This document shows positions 1 through 5,535 of a DNA stretch of 5,535 bases, one piece after another (within the stretch, counting starts at the first letter, position 1; each line of letters opens with the position of its first letter). The translations under genes were made by a program, and so were the position numbers. Source of the DNA: an uncultured beta proteobacterium (GTDB lineage: Bacteria > Pseudomonadota > Gammaproteobacteria > Burkholderiales > Burkholderiaceae_C). The notes under the pieces were generated by a model. The model saw only the letters and a program-made list of their open reading frames with translations, was not told the DNA's origin and did no database searches. The stretch is from NCBI GenBank assembly GCA_903914985.1, contig CAIWRE010000412.1, positions 1-5,535 on the forward strand, read 5' to 3'.

Positions 1-432
1 AAACGCCTCTCGGCCATCACCTATGACGCCATGTGGCATGGCATCAAAATGGTCAAACCCGGCATCCATCTGGGTGACAACGGCCACGCCATTCAGCGCT
101 TTGCCGAGGGCCAAGGCTTCAGTGTGGTGCGCGAGTTTTGCGGCCACGGCATTGGGCAGGTGTTCCACGAAGAGCCCCAGGTGCTGCACTACGGCCGCCC
201 CGGCACTCTGGAAAAACTGGTCGAAGGCATGACTTTCACGATCGAACCCATGATCAATGCCGGGCGCAAAGAAATCAAAGAGGGCCCGGAAAAAGACGGC
301 TGGACCATCGTGACCCAAGACCGCTCACTGTCCGCACAGTGGGAACACACGGTGCTGGTCACGCCCACCGGCTATGAGGTACTGACCCTCTCGGCCGGTA
401 GCCCCTCTGTTCCGGCCTTTGTGACTGTTTAA
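1..432 (+). CDS. map: Type I methionine aminopeptidase, C-terminal part (5' end outside window)
   Basis: Removes the initiator methionine from nascent cytosolic proteins using a dinuclear metal centre. The frame is open from base 1 and gives 143 residues before TAA at 430-432. By alignment from memory with the 264-residue E. coli enzyme, about 120 N-terminal residues lie upstream, including the first two aspartate ligands and the substrate-contacting His79. The visible part keeps the rest of the active site: CGHGIG with the metal-ligand histidine (local residue 49, E. coli His171), FHEEPQ (local His56, E. coli His178), TFTIEPM with the glutamate ligand (local 82, E. coli Glu204) and QWEHTVLVT with the last glutamate (local 115, E. 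coli Glu235). A two-residue insertion relative to E. coli lies between the two glutamates, just before KDGWT. The next gene, glnD, begins 19 bases downstream on the same strand, as in many proteobacteria. The family call is secure; the true start cannot be seen. Confidence 0.97.
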   Translation, partial: KRLSAITYDAMWHGIKMVKPGIHLGDNGHAIQRFAEGQGFSVVREFCGHGIGQVFHEEPQVLHYGRPGTLEKLVEGMTFTIEPMINAGRKEIKEGPEKDGWTIVTQDRSLSAQWEHTVLVTPTGYEVLTLSAGSPSVPAFVTV

Positions 433-451
433 GGGCTCCCGCCCAGCACCT

Positions 452-3049
452 ATGACCGATTTGCAGGTGCTGCGCACCGCCTACCGCGCACAAAAAGCGC
501 TCATCCTGCAGCGCTTGCTGGCACCGGGCTTTACCCCGCGCGGCATTCACAAAGTGTTGCGGCAGTTGTCTCAGCAAACGGACGCATTGCTCAGCACCCT
601 CTGGGCCCAATCCGGTCTGGCCGGGCCTTGCGCACTTCTGGCTGTGGGTGGCTATGGGCGCGGCGAACTCTTTCCACACTCGGACGTGGATGTGCTTGTG
701 CTGCTGCCCGAGGGTGCACAGGAGGACGCCACGATTTCACGGTGCGTAGAGTCTTTTATCGGTAATTGCTGGGACGCAGGACTTGAAATTGGCTCCAGCG
801 TGCGCACGGTGCACGATTGCGTGACCGAGGCCCTGCGCGACGTCACCGTTCAAACCGCGCTGCTGGAGTGCCGCTTGGTGATTGGGGACACCCGCTTGAT
901 GGCGCAATTCACCGCTGCCTTTTTTGCCGCCTTGGACCCCAAAGCCTTTTTTGTGGCCAAGACGCTGGAGTTGCGCCAGCGCCATACCAAGTTTGAAGAC
1001 ACGCCCTATTCCCTGGAGCCCAATTGCAAAGAGTCGCCCGGCGGCATGCGCGACTTGCAGGCCATTTTGTGGGTGGCGAAAGCCGCGCGCCTGGGCAATA
1101 ACTGGGCGGAGCTGGCTGCCAACGGCCTGGCCACACCGTTTGAGGTGCAGCAAATACAGCGTAACGAGTCACTTTTGTACTTGATTCGTGCCCGCCTGCA
1201 CGCCGTGGCGAAACGCCGCGAAGACCGCCTCGTGTTTGACCTGCAAACTCCGGTGGCAGAAGCGTTCGGGTACCGCAGCGGCCAGACTTCCGCGCCATTG
1301 GGCACCCTGGGCATGGTGCGCGCCAGTGAGCTGCTCATGAAGCGCTACTACTGGGCCGCCAAGGCCGTGACCCAGCTCAACCAGATTTTGCTGATGAACA
1401 TTGAGGAGCGGCTCAACCCCTCAACCCATACGCTTCGGCGCATCAACGAGCGCTTTAATGACAAAGCCGGCATGATCGATGTGGCCAGCGACGACCTGTA
1501 CCAGCGCGAGCCCCACGCGATTCTGGAAACCTTTTTGCTGTACCAGACCACGGTGGGCGTCAAAGGCCTTTCGGCCCGCACCCTGCGTGCGCTCTACAAC
1601 GCGCGCAGCCTGATGGACAGCGCCTTTCGCAGCGACCCGGTCAACCGCGCCACCTTCATGGCCATATTGATGCAGCCCAGTGGCTTGACGCATGCGATAC
1701 GGCTGATGAATCAAACCTCGGTGCTGGGGCGCTATCTGTGGGTGTTCCGGCGCATCGTGGGGCAAATGCAGCATGACCTGTTTCACGTCTATACGGTAGA
1801 CCAGCACATCTTGACGGTGCTGCGCAATATGCGGCGCTTTTTTATCGTGGAGCACGCCCACGAATACCCCTTTTGCTCGCAACTGGCATCCGGCTGGGAT
1901 AAGCCCTGGCTGCTCTATGTGGCAGCGCTGTTCCACGATATTGCCAAAGGGCGCGGTGGCGACCACTCGGAGCTGGGCTGCGTGGAGGCACGGCGCTTTT
2001 GCAAACAACACGACATCAGTGCGGAGGACACTGCGCTGATCGAGTTTTTGGTGGCCGAGCACCTGACCATGAGCCATATCGCGCAGAAGTCCGACCTCAG
2101 CGACAGCGCAGTGATTGCCAAATTTGCGCAGCGTGTGGGTAACGAGCGCAATCTCACCGCCTTGTATTTGCTCACTGTGGCTGACATCCGCGGCACCTCG
2201 CCCAAGGTATGGAACGCCTGGAAAGCCAAGCTGCTCGAAGACTTGTACCGCTACACCATGCGCACACTCGGTGGCAGGGCGCCGGATGCTGACGCCGAGG
2301 TGGAGAGCCGCAAGCGCGAGGCGCTGATCAATTTGGCACTGTATTCGCTACCCTTTGAAGCCCACAAAGCCCTATGGGCCACGCTGGACGTGAGCTACTT
2401 CATGCGTCACGATGCCGAAGACATTGCCTGGCATACGAAACAGCTCTCGCGCCATGTGCAAACCAGCGCGCCCATCGTGCGTGCAAGGCGCTCCACCATT
2501 GGCGAAGGACTCGAGGTGCTGGTGTACACCCCCGATCAACCGGACTTGTTTGCGCGCATTTGCGGCTACTTCGACCAGGCTTCCTTCAGCATCCTTGATG
2601 CGCGGGTGCACACCTCGCAAACCGGCTATGCGCTGGATACTTTTGAGGTGGTGACGTCCGCCGGTATGGAAGAGCACTACCAGGCCCTGACCAGCATGCT
2701 CGAGACCGAGCTCGCCCAAACCATTGCCAACGCCGGCCCACTGCCTCAGCCTTCCAAGGGCCGGGTGTCGCGACGGGTCAAGAGCTTCCCCATTGCTCCG
2801 CGCGTGACCCTGCGTCCCGACGAAAAAGCACAAAACTGGTTGCTCAACATCTCTGCCAGCGACCGCCCCGGCCTGTTGTATTCAGTGGCACAGGTGCTGG
2901 CACGCCATGAAATCACGGTGCAATTGGCCAAAGTTGCCACCTTGGGTGAGCGGGTGGACGACACCTTTTTGGTCCATGGGGCGCAGTTGCAGCACAACAA
3001 GGCCCAAATCGCGATCGAGACCGAGTTGCTGCAAACATTGGCTTACTGA
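452..3049 (+). CDS. glnD: Bifunctional PII uridylyltransferase / uridylyl-removing enzyme
   Basis: Cytosolic glutamine sensor at the head of the nitrogen cascade: it uridylylates PII proteins (GlnB/GlnK) with UTP when glutamine is low and removes UMP when glutamine is high. The 865-residue protein has normal family length and all domains in order. The nucleotidyltransferase motif GGYGRGELFPHSDVD (66-80) carries the metal-binding Asp78 and Asp80. The conserved EPNCKESPGGMRDLQ block spans 189-203. The HD hydrolase domain for UMP removal shows His452 (VDQH), His495-Asp496 (FHDIAKGRGGDHSELG), His537 (AEHLTMSH) and Asp578 (VADIRGTSP). Two C-terminal ACT domains, the glutamine-sensing part, lie at about 686-760 and 796-865, each with a D(Q/R)P(D/G)L-type turn. 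The ATG at 452 is the first possible start after an in-frame stop at 422-424. No good Shine-Dalgarno precedes it; only AAGGG at 431-435, about 16 bases away, is present, so translation may be coupled to map. No frameshift or lost catalytic residue was seen. Confidence 0.98.
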   Translation: MTDLQVLRTAYRAQKALILQRLLAPGFTPRGIHKVLRQLSQQTDALLSTLWAQSGLAGPCALLAVGGYGRGELFPHSDVDVLVLLPEGAQEDATISRCVESFIGNCWDAGLEIGSSVRTVHDCVTEALRDVTVQTALLECRLVIGDTRLMAQFTAAFFAALDPKAFFVAKTLELRQRHTKFEDTPYSLEPNCKESPGGMRDLQAILWVAKAARLGNNWAELAANGLATPFEVQQIQRNESLLYLIRARLHAVAKRREDRLVFDLQTPVAEAFGYRSGQTSAPLGTLGMVRASELLMKRYYWAAKAVTQLNQILLMNIEERLNPSTHTLRRINERFNDKAGMIDVASDDLYQREPHAILETFLLYQTTVGVKGLSARTLRALYNARSLMDSAFRSDPVNRATFMAILMQPSGLTHAIRLMNQTSVLGRYLWVFRRIVGQMQHDLFHVYTVDQHILTVLRNMRRFFIVEHAHEYPFCSQLASGWDKPWLLYVAALFHDIAKGRGGDHSELGCVEARRFCKQHDISAEDTALIEFLVAEHLTMSHIAQKSDLSDSAVIAKFAQRVGNERNLTALYLLTVADIRGTSPKVWNAWKAKLLEDLYRYTMRTLGGRAPDADAEVESRKREALINLALYSLPFEAHKALWATLDVSYFMRHDAEDIAWHTKQLSRHVQTSAPIVRARRSTIGEGLEVLVYTPDQPDLFARICGYFDQASFSILDARVHTSQTGYALDTFEVVTSAGMEEHYQALTSMLETELAQTIANAGPLPQPSKGRVSRRVKSFPIAPRVTLRPDEKAQNWLLNISASDRPGLLYSVAQVLARHEITVQLAKVATLGERVDDTFLVHGAQLQHNKAQIAIETELLQTLAY

Positions 3050-3062
3050 CACCGCACACTCC

Positions 3063-3066
3063 GGAG
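3063..3066 (+). promoter_or_regulatory. Ribosome binding site for dctP
   Basis: GGAG lies 7 bases before the ATG at 3074, in the 24-base gap after the glnD stop. It is a well-spaced Shine-Dalgarno core and supports ATG 3074 over later in-frame starts. The rest of the gap shows neither a hairpin followed by a T-run nor recognisable -35/-10 elements. Confidence 0.75.
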
Positions 3067-3073
3067 ACCCACC

Positions 3074-3163
3074 ATGCATGCCCTTCACACGCCCGCCATC
3101 AACCGCCGCCGCCTGCTGACCGGTACCGCCGCATTGGGCGCCAGCAGCCTGAGCGCCCTGGCC
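3074..3163 (+). other. Twin-arginine-like signal peptide of the TRAP binding protein
   Basis: Residues 1-30 have a basic n-region with three consecutive arginines (11-13) in INRRRLLTG, a mildly hydrophobic Ala/Gly/Leu/Ser-rich core at about 14-27, and a likely signal peptidase I site after Ala-Leu-Ala (28-30) before Gln31. N-R-R-R-L-L-T resembles the Tat consensus S/T-R-R-x-F-L-K, and the weakly hydrophobic core also fits Tat. The first motif position is not Ser or Thr and the seventh is not Lys, so Sec export remains possible. Confidence 0.65.
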
Positions 3164-4084
3164 CAAAGCAAAGTCGTGCTGCGCATTTCGAGCCCCGCCG
3201 TGCCCGACGACTGGCACGCCAAGATGTGGACCGTGTTCAAAGACACGCTGGGAAAAAGCGCGCCGGGCGAGTTTGATGTGCAGATCAACCTCAATGCCTC
3301 TCTGTTCAAGCAAGGCGCCGAATCTGCTGCCATGGCGCGCGGCAATTTGGAGCTGAGCACGCTGTCAGCCTTTGACATTGCCAAATTTGTACCTGCGTTT
3401 TCGGTATTCACTGCGGGTTATATGGTGCGCGACCCGGCACAGCAGCAAAAGATTTTTCAGGGTCCCATCGGTGTCGAAATGTTCAAGGCTGTGTCAGAAA
3501 AAATGGATGTCACGCCGCTGGCTACCGCCTACCTGGGCACGCGCCAGCTCAATCTGCGCGAGCTGCGCAACGTCAAAACACCAGCCGACCTCAAAGGCGT
3601 GAAGCTGCGCATGCCAGGCTCCAAAGAATGGCTTTTTTTGGGCGAAGCGCTGGGCGCCACTGCCACGCCATTGGCGTTTGGCGAGGTGTATCTGGGCCTC
3701 AAAACCGGCACCATCGACGGCCAGGACAACCCGCTGCCCTCGGTGCGCGCCGCCAAGTTTTATGAAGTGACCAAGCAAATTGTGCTGACCAGCCATTTGG
3801 TGGACAGCTTGTTCATCGCCATCTCCAACAAAAGCCTGGCCGCCATGACGCCTGTGCAGCGCCAGAAAGTGACTGCCGCCGCACAGGCCGCTGCCGTTTA
3901 CAACAACGACAACCGCATCAAAGAAGAAGCCCAACTGGTCGAGTTCTTCCGCAAAGAAGGCTTGCAAGTGACCACCCCGGACCTGGACGCGTTTCACAAA
4001 TCGGTGCAGCAAAGCTACCTGCGCTCCGACTACGCCAAAGCATGGCCTGCCGGGCTGGTGGAGCGCATCAACGCAGTGCGCTAA
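3074..4084 (+). CDS. dctP: TRAP transporter periplasmic solute-binding protein (DctP family)
   Basis: Captures a substrate, usually an organic acid, in the periplasm and delivers it to the DctQ-DctM membrane complex. The 336-residue length is typical of the DctP/TRAP family. An N-terminal signal peptide (1-30) is followed by a mature part beginning near KVVLRISSP. Family hallmarks are the TPADLKGVKLRMPG segment, with Arg179 at the place of the arginine that salt-bridges substrate carboxylates in characterised members, then PLAFGEVYLGLKTG (Glu204) and TIDGQDNPL (Asn219). Together these indicate a carboxylate ligand. The local sequence around the pocket, GSKEWLFLGEALGATATP, does not let me choose among C4-dicarboxylates, sialic acid, keto acids, aromatic acids or others. 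The start is set by a good ribosome site 7 bases upstream and by the intact signal peptide. dctQ follows after 3 bases, so the two are surely in one operon. The symbol denotes the family, not proven C4-dicarboxylate transport. Confidence 0.95.
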   Translation: MHALHTPAINRRRLLTGTAALGASSLSALAQSKVVLRISSPAVPDDWHAKMWTVFKDTLGKSAPGEFDVQINLNASLFKQGAESAAMARGNLELSTLSAFDIAKFVPAFSVFTAGYMVRDPAQQQKIFQGPIGVEMFKAVSEKMDVTPLATAYLGTRQLNLRELRNVKTPADLKGVKLRMPGSKEWLFLGEALGATATPLAFGEVYLGLKTGTIDGQDNPLPSVRAAKFYEVTKQIVLTSHLVDSLFIAISNKSLAAMTPVQRQKVTAAAQAAAVYNNDNRIKEEAQLVEFFRKEGLQVTTPDLDAFHKSVQQSYLRSDYAKAWPAGLVERINAVR

Positions 4085-4087
4085 GGC

Positions 4088-4579
4088 ATGGCCGACCGCC
4101 TCATCAGGTACTGGCGCAGCGGCACCTCGGCGGTGTCGGGCGTCTTGTTTCTGGCGCTGTTTGGCGTGTTCATCATCCAGATCGGTGCGCGCTTTGGCCT
4201 GAATATGCCGCTGGCGTGGACCGATGAGGCCGCGGTCATTCTCTACCTGTGGGTGATTTTGTGGACGGCTGCCTGGGTGGTGCCGGAGCGCGAACATGTG
4301 GTCTTTGACCTGCTGTGGAACAGCGCGTCGCTGCGTATGCGCCAGGCCATGCGCATTGCGGGCAACCTGTTGGTGGGCGGGTTGGCCGGGGTTGCGCTGC
4401 CCGCCAGCTGGGACTATGTCCACTTCATGGGACGCGAAGGCTCGCCGGTGCTGGGCATCTCGTTCATGTGGATTGACCTGCCCTTTGTCATGCTGCTGGT
4501 GGCTCTGGTGCTGCGCAGTGCCTGGGCTGTTGTGCAGACGCTGCGCGGCCAGGGCCTAGAGACCGAGTTGCGGCTATGA
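4088..4579 (+). CDS. dctQ: TRAP transporter small membrane subunit (DctQ family)
   Basis: Small inner-membrane subunit that pairs with DctM and helps dock the binding protein. The 163-residue length and four predicted hydrophobic segments (about 14-36, 47-66, 89-108 and 124-148) match the family. The segment from Trp44-Thr-Asp-Glu47 through the aromatic helix LYLWVILWTAAWV to Glu67, Arg68 and His70 follows the usual DctQ pattern of an acidic pair, a Trp-rich helix and a basic/His patch. The ATG at 4088 lies 3 bases after the dctP stop. The only Shine-Dalgarno-like bases, AAGG at 4083-4086, are one base from the start and too close to act normally, so translation is probably coupled to termination of dctP. 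A later in-frame ATG at 4205 would remove the first membrane helix and is unlikely. Identity rests on topology, local motifs and position between dctP and dctM, since this subunit is poorly conserved. Confidence 0.93.
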   Translation: MADRLIRYWRSGTSAVSGVLFLALFGVFIIQIGARFGLNMPLAWTDEAAVILYLWVILWTAAWVVPEREHVVFDLLWNSASLRMRQAMRIAGNLLVGGLAGVALPASWDYVHFMGREGSPVLGISFMWIDLPFVMLLVALVLRSAWAVVQTLRGQGLETELRL

Positions 4580-4582
4580 GGG
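4578..4582 (+). promoter_or_regulatory. Ribosome binding site for dctM
   Basis: GAGGG overlaps the dctQ stop codon (4577-4579) and ends 7 bases before the ATG at 4590. This fixes the dctM start. An ATG at 4576, overlapping the dctQ stop, is in a different frame from dctM and can be dismissed. Confidence 0.75.
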
Positions 4583-4589
4583 CGGCAGC

Positions 4590-5535
4590 ATGAGCATCGG
4601 CCTGTGGGTCTTGGCCGGGGTGCTGGTGGCCGCCCTGTTGCTGCGCATGCCGATTGGCTTTGGCATGCTGGCGGCAGGCATTGGCTACTTGCTGGCCACG
4701 CACCAGGATCTGGGGCTGGCAGCCGAACAGGTGAGCAACGGCTTGTACAACAGCTATGTGCTGCTGGCCGTGCCTCTGTTTGTGTTTGCCGCCAACCTGA
4801 TGAACGCCGGCACCGTGAGCGAGCGCATATTTGACTTCTGCCGCATCCTGGTGGGCCCCATGCGCGGCGGTTTGGCGCAGGTGGACATTTTGGTGAGTGT
4901 GATTTTTTCGGGGATGAGCGGCAGCGCAATAGCCGATGCAGCCGGTCCGGGCCTGGTGACGATCCGGCAAATGCTCAAGCATCCCGAATATTCGCGCGGC
5001 TTTGCCGGCGCCGTAGTGGTGGCCAGCGCCACCCTGGGGCCCATCATTCCGCCGTCGATTCCCATGGTGATTTATGCCCTGGTGTCGGGCACCTCGGTGG
5101 GCGCATTGTTCTTAGGGGGCGTGGTGCCCGGCATCTTGATGGCCACGCTCATGATGCTGGTGGTGCATGTGATCGCAACGCGCCGCAATATGCCGCGCGA
5201 GGCCCCGATTCCGCGCTCCGAGTGGGCGGCTTTGGCTTTTCGCGGCGCCCTGCCCTTGTCCATGCCCGTCGTGCTGCTGGGCGGCATCTACTCCGGCGCG
5301 TTCACGCCCACCGAAGCGGCGGCCGTGGCCGCGCTGCACGCACTGGTCTTGTCTACCGTGGTGTTTCGCGCGCTGGACTGGCGCGGCTTTTGGGCAGTGG
5401 TGCTGGAGTCGGCACGCGGCAGCGCGGTCGTTACCTTGATCCTGGCGGGCTCCTTCATGCTGAATTACGCGCTGACGGCCGAGGGTGTGCCCCAGGCCAT
5501 GGCGCTGTGGGTGTCGGGCATGCAACTCTCGCAAA
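4590..5535 (+). CDS. dctM: TRAP transporter large membrane subunit (DctM family), 3' end outside window
   Basis: Main transport subunit, which moves substrate inward using the sodium gradient in an elevator-type mechanism. The frame is open from ATG 4590 to the window edge, giving 315 residues. Family members are usually about 425 residues, so roughly 110 are missing. Several hydrophobic helices are visible. Signatures include RMPIGFGMLA (19-28), the first-repeat hairpin SGMSGSAIADAAGPG (107-121), which contributes to sodium and substrate sites in characterised homologues, TLGPIIPPSIPMVIY (148-162), the GPxxPPS hallmark of DctM, and GAFTPTEAAAVA (236-247) opening the second repeat, followed by the SFMLNYALT hairpin region (288-296). 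The separate ATG, its own ribosome site and the 10-base gap after dctQ show that the Q and M subunits are not fused here, unlike SiaQM-type systems. The gene should continue without interruption beyond base 5535. Confidence 0.96.
   Translation, partial: MSIGLWVLAGVLVAALLLRMPIGFGMLAAGIGYLLATHQDLGLAAEQVSNGLYNSYVLLAVPLFVFAANLMNAGTVSERIFDFCRILVGPMRGGLAQVDILVSVIFSGMSGSAIADAAGPGLVTIRQMLKHPEYSRGFAGAVVVASATLGPIIPPSIPMVIYALVSGTSVGALFLGGVVPGILMATLMMLVVHVIATRRNMPREAPIPRSEWAALAFRGALPLSMPVVLLGGIYSGAFTPTEAAAVAALHALVLSTVVFRALDWRGFWAVVLESARGSAVVTLILAGSFMLNYALTAEGVPQAMALWVSGMQLSQ

Noticed and set aside
430..447. GGGCTCCCGCCC between map and glnD as a terminator
   Set aside because: The possible stem is only about three base pairs with a tiny loop and no following T-run.
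1421..2077. Minus-strand open frame of 218 codons inside glnD
   Set aside because: It is opposite the conserved HD-domain region of glnD, with low-complexity shadow composition and no family resemblance.
2890..2950. Possible sigma-54 promoter late in glnD (TGGCAC, and TTGGCCAAAGTTGCC)
   Set aside because: TGGCAC has no TTGC-like element at the right distance, and in the second match the GG and GC are 10 rather than 12 bases apart. Both lie in conserved ACT-domain codons.
3494..4423. Long minus-strand open frame of 309 codons across dctP and dctQ
   Set aside because: It lies antisense to two clear family genes and its translation is rich in His, Gln, Arg and Ala, typical of the reverse strand of GC-rich coding DNA. 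It has no recognisable domain.
4202..4579. Shorter dctQ starting at the in-frame ATG 4205
   Set aside because: It would delete the first membrane helix; the ATG at 4088 gives normal family topology and length.
1..5535. Novel defence, mobile or RNA-based system
   Set aside because: All coding space is taken by five well-known families with intact motifs. No repeats, integrase, transposase, array or structured intergenic region is present.

Overview
The window is a compact, GC-rich chromosomal stretch with every gene on the + strand and almost no non-coding DNA. It holds the 3' end of map (type I methionine aminopeptidase), a complete glnD (PII uridylyltransferase/uridylyl-removing enzyme), and the first two and a half genes of a TRAP-type uptake system in the order dctP-dctQ-dctM. 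The map-glnD pairing is a long-conserved proteobacterial arrangement. Base composition, protein style and the adjacent TRAP cluster suggest a betaproteobacterium of the Burkholderiales, probably Comamonadaceae-like. That taxonomic placement is an inference, not something the sequence proves.

Layout: 1-432, map, cut at its 5' end by the window edge; 433-451, a 19-base gap; 452-3049, glnD; 3050-3073, a 24-base gap carrying a Shine-Dalgarno (SD) sequence; 3074-4084, the periplasmic solute-binding protein; 4088-4579, the small membrane subunit; 4590-5535, the large membrane subunit, cut at its 3' end by the window edge. No RNA gene, mobile element, CRISPR array, intrinsic terminator or convincing promoter was found. 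The longest gap between genes is 24 bases.

The genes form two functional groups. Map trims initiator methionine from new proteins, and GlnD senses glutamine and sets the uridylylation state of PII proteins, so it heads nitrogen control. The TRAP group is a sodium-driven, binding-protein-dependent secondary transporter, usually for organic acids; its substrate cannot be read from the sequence. The TRAP genes begin only 24 bases after glnD with no visible terminator, so the transporter may be transcribed partly by read-through from map-glnD.

I looked for an undescribed system and did not find one. All five genes belong to well-known families and keep their key motifs. The points worth a second look are modest: the tight glnD-TRAP junction, a twin-arginine-like signal peptide on the binding protein, and weak start signals for glnD and dctQ.
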